From contig NMRA01000059.1 in the NCBI GenBank assembly GCA_002633005.1, forward strand, positions 547,883-611,882: 64,000 bases of DNA, in the 5' to 3' direction. Positions within the stretch are counted from its first letter, which is position 1; each line of letters opens with the position of its first letter. A program made the position numbers and the translations under genes. Below are positions 38,401-48,991 of this stretch, piece after piece. This stretch comes from Phoronis australis (Eukaryota; Phoronida; Phoronidae). Under the pieces are notes generated by a model. That model was not told the origin of the DNA. It searched no databases and worked only from the letters and a program-made list of their open reading frames with translations.

Positions 38401-41400
38401 TGCCGGACCAATATTTTCCATGAAATACATCGGAATAGGAATTTCAAAGCTTCTAGAGACTTCAGTTATCAAAATTTAACAGGGACCCCCCATTGCCGAC
38501 GTTGACGGTCATTTGCCAAACCACTATGAAAATGCTTCCGATGACACTGCTGTACCACTTGTTTGTTTGTCTTCTTGATTATGATGCTAAAATGAAGTTG
38601 CCATTGCATTTGAATTTCTGGTTCTGGGCATCCAAAGGTCCTTCAGAAAGGTTCTCGACTTGGCTTGGAAACAAGGGAGAAAATTTGTTTTGTCAGTCTT
38701 TTCGTCTAAATAAACAAAACGTGGAATTCATTGTAACCACGGCTTGTGTAGTACCGTACTCTTGGCAATGAGCAACACGTGACCTGGGATTTTGTCTTTG
38801 TATTCAAAATTCAACTCATAAATTGGCCACTTACGTGGAATGCTTTGAGTAAACTAAAAATTTGTACTCACAGTCAATTTTTGAGTCTGATTCAAGCCTG
38901 AGTTCGGGGATTAGACCAAGTTCCAGGGATAAGTGAAGCATTTTAGCAATTTAATCATTATTAGCATGCAACTCTGACGTTTTATTTTCAGAATACTTAC
39001 GAGAAGAGATCGTAGTTATCCTTGCTTCAGTCTTCATGAGCATGTTTAGCCAGCTGAGTTTGGAAGTGAGTACAGTTGTAGTTTGGAAGTGAGTACAGTT
39101 GTAGTTTGGAAGTGAGTACAGTTGTAGTTTGGAAGTGAGTACAGTTGTAGTTTGGAAGTGAGTACAGTTGTAGTTTGGAAGTGAGTACAGTTGTAGTTTG
39201 GAAGTGAGTACAGTTGTAGTTTGGAAGTGAGTACAGTTGTAGTTTGGAAGTGAGTACAGTTGTAGTTTGGAAGTGAGTACAGTTGTAGTTTGGAAGTGAG
39301 TACAGTTGTAGTTTGGAAGTGAGTACAGTTGTAGTTTGGAAGTGAGTACAGTTGTAGTTTGGAAGTGAGTACAGTTGTAGTTTGGAAGTGAGTACAGTTG
39401 TAGTTTGGAAGTGAGTACAGTTGTAGTTTGGAAGTGAGTACAGTTGTAGTTTGGAAGTGAGTACAGTTGTAGTTTGGAAGTGAGTACAGTTGTAGTTTGG
39501 AAGTGAGTACAGTTGTAGTTTGGAAGTGAGTACAGTTGTAGTTTGGAAGTGAGTACAGTTGTAGTTTGGAAGTGAGTACAGTTGTAGTTTGGAAGTGAGT
39601 ACAGTTGTAGTTTGGAAGTGAGTACAGTTGTAGTTTGGAAGTGAGTACAGTTGTAGTTTGGAAGTGAGTACAGTTGTAGTTTGGAAGTGAGTACAGTTGT
39701 AGTTTGGAAGTGAGTACAGTTGTAGTTTGGAAGTGAGTACAGTTGTAGTTTGGAAGTGAGTACAGTTGTAGTTTGGAAGTGAGTACAGTTGTAGTTTGGA
39801 AGTGAGTACAGTTGTAGTTTGGAAGTGAGTACAGTTGTAGTTTGGAAGTGAGTACAGTTGTAGTTTGGAAGTGAGTACAGTTGTAGTTTGGAAGTGAGTA
39901 CAGTTGTAGTTTGGAAGTGAGTACAGTTGTAGTTTGGAAGTGAGTACAGTTGTAGTTTGGAAGTGAGTACAGTTGTAGTTTGGAAGTGAGTACAGTTGTA
40001 GTTTGGAAGTGAGTACAGTTGTAGTTTGGAAGTGAGTACAGTTGTAGTTTGGAAGTGAGTACAGTTGTAGTTTTGGTGGCAATAAAGTCACAACTTGGCA
40101 TGTTGCGCAAGTTTGTTACAGGAATTTCACGGTGTACTGTGTGTTCCAGAATGTTTCGTGCAATGCACTTGCAATGGTATGGGGATTTTAATTGAGCACC
40201 CTGTAATGAAACAAGTCTCCGAATATATAGCAAATATACCGTTTCCACCATCATTTCATAGCTGCTATGATTTTACATAGGACAATATGCCCTCTAGTTG
40301 TCTTCATCAGCAATATGGAGTGAGTGCACTGCAAGGGTGAAGCACTGGTTGACAATTTCCTGACTAATTGTGATCACAGATTTTCATTCACGTTGTATAA
40401 TTATCTACAAATTAATGGCTCCATGGTATAAAGAGAAATTTCTCTGTATTTATTGTTTGGTATAATGTTTCTTTTTAGACAATTGCCACACCTATGTCAC
40501 AAGAGTATTTGAACTGGAAAGAGATGGAAAACAGTATATTTTACTGTCTCGCAGGTGTTGAGGTGAGAAAAGTTTGAGATGGACTTGAAAGGAAGTTGTA
40601 TTTGTATTTTGAATTAGTTAATTTGTTGCTGAGGGAATACGTGACATGGTGGGACAGTTTTCTTCTCTGACCATGCACTCTGTGTACGCGTGTTGATTTT
40701 TTTGTGCTAAGTAAAATGCAACGAAGTCGATAAACTTTTTAGAATTTGGATAATTGCATTATGGACAAAGTTGATAGAGGCTTGTGCTGTGCGAGTGCTT
40801 TATTTAAGTCAACATGTTTCAAGATATTCCTTCCTTAGCTTTCCTCAGTTTACAGCATGAAACAAGTTGTGGATTGAAAGACATCCCTAAATTAGGATTA
40901 CTTCATTAATTACAGCTGCCCTGAATGTTTGTCATTTTAACCGTCTGCACCCGCTATAGGTAGCAGTGCCTTATTGCACTAACCAGATTTTCCTATCGAC
41001 GAATGGTTGTTTTAATATTAGAATGCTTTGATGGTTTCTAAGGAATAGCTCAAGCCATGCATCTCAACCAAACTTTTAGAATATGAATTAAGGCATGTAT
41101 TCAAGGCGGAACTTTATTGATTGCTTGTGAAACCGGCGTGTAACAGTCTCTTCCGTTTCTTAAAAATATTGAAGGTTCATCAGCACAAAGTCACATTTGA
41201 CCCCGTGACCTCTCCTCTTGAGTGTCATGAAGAGAAAACAACTTGTTTTTTGTGTTGCGTTCCATCGGTACGGAACTCAATAACAAGATGCCGATTTATA
41301 TAATAGATACCAAGTAAATAATGAATATAGTGTTTGGTTATGAATCTATGCCAACTGTGCAACAATATTGCGATTTTGTTATGTCTTCCAGATTATTCTC

Positions 41401-44400
41401 AAGTCTGTAGGCTTTGGTGGCCAGCTTCAAATTGACTGCTAGTGAGACAGTTTTTCAAAATCNTGTAGTTTGGAAGTGAGTACAGTTGTAGTTTGGAAGT
41501 GAGTACAGTTGTAGTTTGGAAGTGAGTACAGTTGTAGTTTGGAAGTGAGTACAGTTGTAGTTTTGTTGGCAATAAAGTCACAACTTGGCATGTTGCTCAA
41601 GTTTGTTACAGGAATTTCTCGGTGTACTGTTTGTTCCAGATTGTTTCTTGCAATGCACTTGCAATGGTATGGGGATTTTAATTGAGCACCGTGTAATGAA
41701 ACAAGTCTCCGAATAGATAGCAAATACACCGTTTCCACCATTATTTCATAGCTGCTATGATTTGACACAGGACAATATGCCCTCTAGTTGTCTTCATCAG
41801 CAATATGGAGTGAGAGCACTGCAAGGGTGAAACACTGGTTGACAATTTCCTGACTAACTGTGATCACAGATTTTCATTCACATTGTATAATTGTCTACAA
41901 AGTAATGGCTCCGTGGTATAAAGGGAAATTTATCTGTATTTATTGTTTGGTATAATGTCAGTTTCTTTTCAGACAATTGCCACACCTATGTCTCAAGAGT
42001 ATTTGAACTGGAAAGAGATGGAAAATAGTATATTTTACTGTCTCGCAGGTGTTGAGGTAAGAAAAGTTTGAGATGGACTTGAAAGCATGTGTATTTGAAT
42101 TTTGAATTAATTAATTTGTTGGTGAGGGGATACCTGACATGGTGGGACAGTTTTCTTCTCTGGCCACGCACTCTGTGTACGCGTGTTTAGTTTTTTGTGC
42201 TAAGTAACATGCATCGAAGTCGATGAACTTTTTAGAATTTGTATAATTGCATTATGGATAAAGTTGATAGAGGCTTGTGCTCTGCAAGTGCTTTATTTAA
42301 GTCAACATGTTTCAAGATATTCCTTCCTTAGCTTTCCTCAGTTTACAGCATGAAACAAGTTGTAGATTGAAAGACATCCCTAAATTAGGATAACTTCATT
42401 AATTACAGCTGCCCTGAATGTTTGTCATTTTAACCGTCTGCACCCGCTATAGGTAGCAATGGCTTATTGCACTAACCAGATTTTCCTATTGACAAATGAC
42501 TGTTTTAATATTAGAATGCTTTGATGGTTTCTAAGGAATAGCTCAAGGCATGCATTTCAGCCAAACTTTTAGAATATGAATCAAGGCGTGTATTCATGGC
42601 GGAACTTTATTGATTGCTTGTGAAACCGGCGTGTAACAGTCTCTTCCGTTTCTTAAAAATATTGAAGGTTCATCAGCACAAAGTCACATTTGACCCCGTG
42701 ACCTCTCCTCTTGAGTGTCATGAAGAGAAAACAACCTGTTTTTTGTGTTGTGTTCCATCGGTACGGAACTCAATAATAAGATGCCGATTTATATAATAGA
42801 TACCAAGTAAATAATGAATATAGTGTTTGGTTATGAATCTATGCCAACTGTGCAACAATATTGCGATTTTGTTATGTCATGAAATGTTCCAGATTATTCT
42901 CAAGTCTGTAGGCTTTGGTGGCCAGCTTCAAATTGACTGCTAGTGAGACAGTTTTTCAAAATCAATTTATTGCCATTCAGTTGTAGTTGCCAGTTTGCAG
43001 CTGCATCTTAAAACTTATGTTCTAAATTCTGTATATTATGGACAAGTTTAAAACAATTAATGCCGTGTTAAAAGAGTATCATTTGAGACAAAGTTTTGAC
43101 AAAACTGATTTTTGTAAAAATATTGACATTTTTTAACTGTAGTGACTGGAAAGATTATCTTAATGTTTTGCATAATTTGGTCCGTGGTTGTGTTTGTCTG
43201 TGGTACGAATTCATAGTTTTCCTTTCAGATTATCCTAGTCTTTGCCATTGTTCACTTCCTGAGCAAAAGACTTCAAGATCGGACATTGATTGTGTTAGGG
43301 CTCATTGTGAATGCAGTAGCATTGGCTTGGATGGTCTATATCATGTCAGTCATCCAAGTCTGTAAGTTTTTATGGTGATTACAGGTGGTTTAACCCTGTC
43401 AATATAAGGTTTAACTTTGTGAACACAAGGTGTAACCCCGTGAACATATTGCTAAATTTAAGATTGCATGTCACTTTGATTTTGCATTTGTTAAAATAAT
43501 TCCTGATACACATTTAGTTTTCCAGTAGTTTACAGTGTCTAGGGTGGAGGTCTAGACAGTATTTTTTTTTTCAGTCCAAGTAGCTACATTATGTGTTCTA
43601 ATGTTTTTGTCACATGTATGGTAAATGTTTGATGTGCCTGATTTTACTGATGAAAATTCAGCGATGGTTATCTCCTGTTCATGTATATTCATTTGTTGAA
43701 TACTCCCTACAGTGGTTGTAAACGAAAGCTGAAAAATTATCTGGACAATTTTTGCAAGATCTTTGTCACTTTTTTATTGAGTTGTGTTTTGAAAACGCGC
43801 AATGTCAAGGAACAGATTTAAGTAAATGACTTTCTCTTCATTCTTCTCAGTACTGCTGTATTCTCTTCTTCTAGATTCACCAGACAACTATTCTTCAAAT
43901 CTTGCCTACTTTATAATTGGTGTCAGTCTAGACATATTTGGATTACCATTCATTGCTGTCTGCAGTGTGTCCCTGTACTCAAAAGTTACTGATGAGCAGT
44001 CGCAGGGTGAGTAAGTGTGGAAATATACAAATTCTTATGTGTTCAAGGAAGTGTGGTAATGAAAACTTATGGAGGATTTGTTCATGATGCTATCAGGCGG
44101 ATTACTTGAGACACAATTCAGTACATAATAATAAATTGAATGTATTCGATCATCTTCATCTAACCTGAGTATTTATATATCATTTATTTATTGTACATCA
44201 TAGGCACTGCCTGCATATACATAAATACATAAATTCAAATGTATATCCAAAGTTCTTCTCTTAAAGCCATAGCCTTCTGAATATACAATGCAAGATGTAA
44301 GATGCATTGCCTAACAGAAAAGTGGATGGAAACGATCCTAGGGCAGCACTTCTTTTATTCCATTCTCTAAACATCAGACAAGCAAGCACCAAACCCTGCT

Positions 44401-46482
44401 ACAAATAACTGGACTTGCGCCCAAAATTTCACTGGTGCTGAAAATGCTCAATACCTGGTGACCAAATTCTAGAGCCGGGGACCAGATTCTTCACTTGTAG
44501 AGTCCCTTCGACTGAATTTTGGTCACATAGGAGATTTTTGGTGAAGAGTGTAGAGGTAGCTGGAATTTAAAGGCACTGTCATGGAATTGTTTCTACCATC
44601 TGGGAAAGGAACATCTTGGATACAGTTGGCTCATGTTTGATCAACAGCCATCTTACACTAGTCAAAGAAAAACTGGTAATTTACCAGAATTCCAGAAGCA
44701 TTAGCTATGATTCATGCATGCCCTCACAATAATAACTTGAGCCGTGTTTTGGAATGGTTAATTGTCTACAGCAGCCGCTCTGACTCTGTTTCACTTCTAG
44801 TTTTCACCAAGAGCACATTCAACTGAATTTCACAGAGTACAATTGATAACCCATATTTTGGGAGACACAACCGAGCATTTACAATAAATTGAACATTTTT
44901 GACTGTTTATGGCTGCAATCATCTTCAGAATGGTGGTTCGGTGATCTTGCAGTCACGTGGTGAAGTTCCCGCCTTGGGCCATGTAATACGACGTCATAAA
45001 TGTCAGAAAGAGGGCAGTAACCTCTGCCGCACTTCATGAGCTCATTGCTCGCTTTCCTAATAATTAGATTTTTGCGTATCTAGTGTGTTTTCTCTCTGGT
45101 AACTTGGGCAACAATTGTGGCTCATGAAAATCACATGATATTTGACTTACCATTCAGATGAAATTATTTAATGAGTATTATATCTTGTCTCCATTAGGCT
45201 TTAGTCAGGGTTTGCGACGGAGTGTCTCAGGTGTGGCCTTCATTCTTGGACCTCTTTGGGCCGGTGCATTGCTCAAGCGACTGCAGTTATTATTTGCCAT
45301 AAATCTGGGACTTATCATTCTTGTATTGGTGAGTTGTAGGTCATCACTGTGTACATTTTGGCTGTTTTTGTTTGTGCCAGGTAAGAGTATTAACTTTGAG
45401 AGTACTCAAAGAAGCGGATCACCAAGAGTGTACTGTGTATAACTTGTGATTTTAGCATGCTCTTCAATGCAACTGAAACTTTCTAAATCACATTGACATT
45501 TTTAAGTTTATGGGAAGGGACCTTACAACTTATTCTTGCCTGATGAAGTCTATGATATGCCTAGTTGAACGTAGCCATGTCCATCTGGCGTTTTATCTGC
45601 CAAACAGCTCAATAAATGTGTTCCTGTTGATGCAAGCCTGGTTGTTGTTGATGTTTGAGCAATTTTGATTACTGCTATGCCCTCTAGTGGCATTTTTGCA
45701 TTTGCCTCAATATCTAGTAAGTTTGATAAAATGATTCTTATGAAATGTTCCAATTTAAGTTTTATTTAAGCAAGAATAGCACCCACTGACTTTTGGACAG
45801 TTTTGACTTGTGCCGTGCCCCCTAGTGGCTATTTTGTTAGTTTTGATATCCACGTCTCTTTCTGCCAAACACCTTGAAGAATCATCATGGCATATGAGAT
45901 CCCATAAGGCCACAGTGTGACTGGCATCAATTGTTGGAACGACTCGACTGCTGCAGTGCCCACTAGTAGTAGTTTTCTTTGCTGCAATCTAAACGTCTAC
46001 CAGGATAGGGAATGCCTATTTTTGGATGACCTAGATCTGTACTCCTGGCCACAGACACAATTTTAAGCTTACTACACAAGTGTTGCTCACCGAAGGGGAG
46101 GAAATACCATTTGTGATACTCACAATGGCAACTTATCAACTCTCCGTGTTGAGTTAGAATACAATAATTATGAAAAGTTACATTTTTGAAAAATAATTTC
46201 CGCACAGGTTGACCTTATCCTTAATTTATTTAATTTGTAACATTGATTATTTCGTAGCACATGATTTAACTTTGCAAATTGCTTCAGAACGCTCATTCCC
46301 GTGGAGTGTATTGATAACTGCGTGGTACGTTGATTGAATACTGGCTTCACTTTACATTCCAGTTTCTGTCGATGTTGTCTTTCAAGCGACTGAATATTAA
46401 TAAATTTGTCAAGAATGAAGACAAGACAAGTGTGACTGAGGATGAGTCTAAGCCACTTTTAAACCATTCCTCGAGTGCCTAG
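14443..46482 (+). CDS. MFSD8/CLN7-like major facilitator transporter, 12 coding exons
   Basis: A 643-codon polytopic membrane transporter of the major facilitator superfamily, closest in my reading to lysosomal MFSD8 (CLN7). Exons: 14443-14518, 31974-32097, 32608-32735, 33652-33771, 35283-35362, 35907-36612 (second copy 37214-37919), 38992-39065, 40479-40562 (second copy 41973-42056), 43229-43361, 43851-44006, 45198-45328, 46363-46482. All phases agree and all splice sites are GT-AG. The first helix spans exons 1 and 2 (LLFLFGGVEYAVILPTLWLY). An MFS motif A-like loop reads FGRWSDVTRKTKP. Exon 6 adds a roughly 200-residue Ser-rich cytosolic loop. The C-terminus has an acidic dileucine, DESKPLL, a typical lysosomal sorting signal. 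Intron 1 hosts a 15.9-kb mobile element. MFSD8 identity is moderately sure; MFS membership is firm. Confidence 0.82.
14742..14749. repeat. Left target site duplication CTCTTAAG
   Basis: The 8 bases match 30623-30630 exactly. Neighbouring bases differ on both sides, so the duplication is exactly 8 bp. The unoccupied allele at 30918-30925 has this sequence once. Confidence 0.85.
15513..27049 (+). CDS. Transposase-like protein with RNase H-like D-D-D core (DNAGCYH family), 10 exons
   Basis: Exons: 15513-15909, 17758-17846, 18464-18532, 19208-19282, 20030-20134, 21033-21107, 21663-21755, 22829-24713, 25057-25377, 26496-27049. They sum to 3663 bases, 1220 residues, with every phase matching. N-terminal Cys/His clusters: VCPRHR (C73, H76), CCYPGH (C90, C91, H95), ICGSC (C135, C138). 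Six small exons then encode Ser/Asp-rich repeats. The core has LLIIDWAMKF (D734), FGKRGKSWH, SDNAGCYHN (D817) and GKDICDRK (D855, D858), a spacing compatible with an RNase H-like DDE/D nuclease. A C2H2 finger follows (C984, C989, H1002, H1008), then a basic block (KGWGLKSSKKRLR), FFSRL, an acidic stretch and a SAP-like tail. I recall many uncharacterised animal homologues with the same core. A domesticated host gene is possible, but the flanking target duplication favours a transposase. The start ATG has AAAATGG context. Confidence 0.85.
16085..16480. mobile_element. 396-bp foldback element with GGGCCCGGTCTC ends
   Basis: Terminal inverted repeats of about 45 bases: left GGGCCCGGTCTCTAATC; right, reverse-complemented, GGGCCCGGTCTCCAATC. 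Both continue with similar ACTCGAAA blocks. The interior is full of ACTCGAA and TTCGAGT motifs. It lies in intron 1 of the transposase-like gene. A diverged relative is at 32884-33187. It has no coding capacity; the superfamily is unknown. Confidence 0.75.
16829..17000. mobile_element. Copy of the CAGTGGCGGAT MITE, interrupted by 28 unknown bases
   Basis: It begins AGTGGCGGATTTAGGGG, continues with the family blocks CTAAAATTCTCCCA and TGACGGGCAAAAT and ends ACTCAAAATCCTGGATC. Positions 16851-16878 are N, probably the poly-G/C part of the element. The far terminus is degraded, so no target duplication can be read. Confidence 0.65.
27320..28290. repeat. Degenerate satellite with a CTAGTGGCCATTTT core
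   Basis: About eight diverged units of 115-143 bases each contain a block like GCGCCTCCTAGTGGCCATT (near 27340, 27455, 27590, 27733, 27848, 27990, 28115 and 28255). The blocks are separated by stretches like CTAAACCACTTGCAAGAT. A related three-unit patch is at 45660-45970. The core resembles the CTCF recognition core (CCNCNAGGGGGC, reverse strand), which may be coincidence. Coding is not supported. Confidence 0.65.
28291..30250. other. Right part of the mobile element, no supported gene
   Basis: This is downstream of the transposase-like gene. Open frames here (for example 28856-29306 and 29369-29590) are short and unrelated to known families. No polyadenylation signal close to 27049 was evident. 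Confidence 0.4.
30252..30354 (+). CDS. Possible small terminal exon near the element's right end
   Basis: An acceptor-like pyrimidine tract and AG (30250-30251) precede an open frame reading RAAMKLALKYMSEGISRK, which stops at 30354. Composition is protein-like and the stop lies about 270 bp from the element end. No partner exon was found and no family is recognised. It could be an alternative 3' exon of the transposase-like gene or chance. Confidence 0.2.
30623..30630. repeat. Right target site duplication CTCTTAAG
   Basis: Exact copy of 14742-14749. Flanking bases are GC on the left and GC on the right, against AA and AC at the left end, which fixes the length at 8 bp. Confidence 0.85.
30887..31180. 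other. Unmerged second contig: empty-site allele of the 15.9-kb insertion
   Basis: After the N at 30886, 30887-30925 repeats 14711-14749 exactly. Then 30926-31180 repeats 30631-30885, as far as I can compare with no difference. The duplication stops exactly at the N on one side. The simplest reading is two overlapping contigs, the right one coming from a chromosome without the insertion. In that allele transporter intron 1 would be about 1.28 kb. Confidence 0.85.
32884..33187. mobile_element. Diverged relative of the GGGCCCGG foldback element
   Basis: The left part reads CAGGGTTCAGGTTCTAATTT and the right part reads TATTAGACCCTTGCCCC, an imperfect inverted pair. The interior has several TCAAGTTCAAACTC-like motifs as in 16085-16480. 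It lies in intron 3 of the transporter. Confidence 0.5.
34850..35090 (+). mobile_element. Fragment of a non-LTR retrotransposon, 3' end of ORF2, decayed
   Basis: The frame from 34850 reads LLSLDRLGIRHVIYILTGHC, then a stop, then HRRVTGHMGSPVCPECG, ESPKHLVEFCPAF and a stop at 35032-35034. A Leu-rich LTGH segment, then C-x2-C-G, then H-x5-C-P, is the usual C-terminal signature of LINE reverse transcriptase proteins. In-frame stops show it is dead. It lies in intron 4 of the transporter. Confidence 0.75.
35523..35635. repeat. 22-bp TG/CA-rich minisatellite
   Basis: About five units of TGTGAGTGCACACACATGC plus three bases. The same array reappears at 36857-36945, right after the N at 36856, as part of the duplicated contig end. 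Open frames on the minus strand across it are by-products of the repeat. Confidence 0.85.
36717..36855. repeat. 53-bp minisatellite, first contig
   Basis: About 2.6 units with the core CTGACCATTAGGAGCAGATT. The same array, about four units, is at 38024-38222 in the second contig. It lies in intron 6 of the transporter, away from splice sites. Confidence 0.8.
36857..38162 (+). other. Unmerged duplicate of 35550-36855, including transporter exon 6
   Basis: The offset is 1307 bases; copies differ by a few percent. Exon 6 copies (35907-36612 and 37214-37919) are both 706 bases and intact, with six amino acid differences (for example SVSASEG/SVGASEG and HTDYG/HTHYG). The left copy ends exactly at the N and the right copy begins exactly after it inside the minisatellite. 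This indicates two alleles placed in series, not an exon duplication. Only one copy should be kept in the gene model. Confidence 0.85.
38024..38222. repeat. 53-bp minisatellite, second contig
   Basis: Four units of the same family as 36717-36855. One unit has a short deletion near 38118. Confidence 0.8.
39059..40070 (+). repeat. 23-bp minisatellite of 44 identical units built on a splice donor
   Basis: The array is 1012 bp, exactly 44 x 23, and looks perfectly homogeneous. Each unit contains TTTGGAA|GTGAGTACAG. In the first unit TTTGGAA is the real end of transporter exon 7 (39065) and GTGAGTAC its real 5' splice site. Every later unit repeats that same exon end and donor. On the plus strand, use of any later donor would shift the frame or enter a TGA. 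On the minus strand the array has no stop in any frame and produces a spurious long open frame. Confidence 0.95.
41464..42960 (+). other. Unmerged duplicate of 39970-41462, including transporter exon 8
   Basis: The offset is about 1494 bases with scattered substitutions and small indels. Exon 8 copies (40479-40562 and 41973-42056) encode the same 28 residues. The right contig starts inside the 23-bp array with four full units. The left contig ends at the N at 41463 with TTTTTCAAAATC, found again near 42955. This is an allelic or overlap artefact. Confidence 0.85.
45660..45970. repeat. Three-unit patch of the CTAGTGGC satellite
   Basis: Cores near 45680 (TGCCCTCTAGTGGCATTTTT), 45817 (GTGCCCCCTAGTGGCTATTT) and 45955, spaced 137-138 bases. 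It is in the last intron of the transporter and is the same family as 27320-28290. Confidence 0.6.
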
Positions 46483-47470
46483 TAGCTGATGTGGTTTGTC
46501 AAGAATGATTCCTTTGCAATTTAAAGTGAATTCATATTGTTATTGATTCAAGGCAATTGTTTTTACCAAGTGTGTTACATGGTTCAAGTTGTGTGAAGAC
46601 TGCAGATATTGCTTTGGATTGGGGGAGTCAAAATGGATCAAAGTAAAATACCAAATTCTGGCAACAGTAGTTCATTTGCTGATTTTTTTCATTTTCATTT
46701 TCTAAACATTGTTGTGAATGCTCAGAATTTTTCCAAATAATTTTTATTGTAGTTGTTGGGCAGAACTTGATCATTAATTTGATGCTAGTGGTCAAAATTT
46801 ATTAAAAATGAGAAAATGAGATTTCACTTGTCTGCCATATTTTGTTCTAAATTAGTGAAATTTTACTGTATATGGCATTAATTCAGAGTCAATTTGTTGT
46901 TTTTGCCAAATGTAGCTTATGGTATGTAATGTGGGATCTGTATTTCGTTTACAGTTATATAACCGACGTGGTCTTCTAATAATCCTGTGTTCACTGTCTC
47001 CCAGATATTGCGTTTTGTGAGACATATCCAGTGACATTCAAGCACGCCACCGTTAGGTTATTGTCAGTGTCCTTTGCTGCTGTCCCATGACAAGGTCTTG
47101 GATTATGCATGTACCCTAAGTTATCAGTTATGTTTTACAAAAAAATAATTGCCAAATTGCTATTTTTTCTGTATTCATAATCTGACTCCAGCTGTATAAG
47201 TTATAGAAACTGGCAGTGTTGATTTTATCGCAATGTTTCAGGAGAAGTTACTGAAATGACTGAAGTAGAATTTTTGTATACTTATTAGTTAATATTGTTG
47301 AGAAATTTGAAAAATATGAAAGTCTGTATTTCCGCCATATTGTGTGCTGAATAACTAAAGAATTATCACAATCTCTGACCCCTCATTAAAATGGACATAT
47401 CGTGAACATTTATAGTGTAAGTTTTTGAGCTACAGGAAAAAGTGTGGAAACAAAAACAAAGCAATAAACC
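46483..47470 (+). other. Probable transporter 3' untranslated region
   Basis: AT-rich, with no coding. The sequence AATAAA at 47463-47468 is a candidate polyadenylation signal. The extent is inferred. Confidence 0.35.
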
Positions 47471-48261
47471 TGGCTGGTCACAAGTGGTCATATCAAGAAT
47501 GAACTCAAGCCGTTTGTTATCCCTAAAATAACATCAGCATCAGTTGACTGCAGTATAACCATGATATGGACGATTTTGGCGTGATCGTTTATCACTAATT
47601 AAATGGTAATCGTGGAATTTGGGACGGCCAACACTACCTATTATTTGGTCCCAAACTGGAGATTTCTTTACCGAATCTCAAATAACATTGCAAGATTTTT
47701 TTGAAAAATCACATTGGACAGGAACACTTGTCTTTACTTTAATATCAGTTATATAAGATAGTCGTATGAGAAAATGGCGTGTCAATCACGTGGTGTTGAT
47801 GTTTTCAAATTGTGTCCATAGGACTGAAAATAACGTTTGTACCCCTTAGTAAACATTAGAAGTAGAATTCATTTTTAATTTTTTTTATTTTTTGTAATGC
47901 ACCGGACTAAGCTGCATTTTGGTATTCAAAAACAGATTTGTGTCACTCATTTTTTTAAAGATTTCCTTTTTGTACACCACACTGGTTATATATTGGCTTA
48001 TTTTCGATTTTTGAATCATTTTTGGTTTGACCTCAGGATATATTTTGGAATAGCTTTTTACTTCAGTGTTTGGAGTTTTGTTGTGCTAGATATTGTTAAT
48101 TGCAACTTTTGTTATAAAAATGTTCTGCAAGAAATTACTCATTGAGCTGCATAGCTGTGCCAGAACCCCATCACCTGCACTTACCATTGTAAAGCTGATT
48201 TTAACTTGTTTCCTGTCGGGGTAAGAGACAAATTTTGATCTGGGGACAAAGTGGCAAATTG

Positions 48262-48615
48262 TTAAAGGGATACCAAACCCGGTTTTTGTCTATGAACAAG
48301 TACTAAAAACGACTTTCCCATCCAGTTCTCTTAAACAAAGAACCCTCTGTATCCATCAACAACTGTCAAAAATGTGGAGGAAAATTTGAAAACTCCTAAG
48401 TCTGCTAAACCTGCAAGCTTGACCTACACTTTTAGGAATGACACCTCAACTGTAGGAAAAGACCACCCACCACATATCCAATTTACCAGATAGGGAGTAT
48501 GAGCTTTTAGTTGATTCATGCCTTTAACTTGGAATTTTGACCCCAATTATGCATTTGCAGGTGACAGAAGGAGGATTGGGTGAAATCATCAAAATAGGGT
48601 TTAGTGTCCCTTTAA
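48262..48615. mobile_element. 354-bp MITE with TTAA ends
   Basis: Inverted ends: TTAAAGGGATACCAAACCC at the left; reverse complement of the right end, TTAAAGGGACACTAAACCC. If TTAA is the target duplication, the terminal repeat is AGGGAYACYAAACCC. TTAA targets are typical of piggyBac and Kolobok elements; the assignment is inferred. Confidence 0.7.
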
Positions 48616-48737
48616 TTGGTTTTGTCAAGGTGTGTTATTTTATTTATTGGGCATGGCCTCAGGTGATAAGGAACTCAGTTGTCGGTCCATTTTAATGAAG
48701 TTCAGAAATCATTTCTTGATGAACAATAAGTAAGAGG

Positions 48738-48991
48738 CCTGGAGCCTGTTCCAACAGAACTGACTTAGCTAAGACAAATCTTTTTTTGTAAATTTTAAGA
48801 TAAAACTTAAGTTTGTCTGGAGACCGTTTGAAGAAAGAGATCTTAAGTTTGAATTAAGTTTTTGATAAAAGTTTTGTCTTAATTTTAACTATCATACCGG
48901 ATGTGGAAGTTTCAAAGTATTCAAAGTTAAGACAAACCTTAGACTTAAGTCAAAAATGAACTTAAGTCCGCTTCTTGGAATGGGCCCCAGG
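48738..48991. mobile_element. 254-bp inverted-repeat element rich in CTTAAG motifs
   Basis: The left end is CCTGGAGCCTGTTCCAACAG. The reverse-complemented right end is CCTGGGGCCCATTCCAAGAA. Both then run into GACTTA. Internal AAGTTTGAATTAAG-like repeats suggest a foldback MITE. Confidence 0.6.

Noticed and set aside
39027-40254. Long minus-strand repeat-protein frames
   Set aside because: They arise only from the stop-free strand of the 23-bp minisatellite and span transporter exon 7 in antisense.
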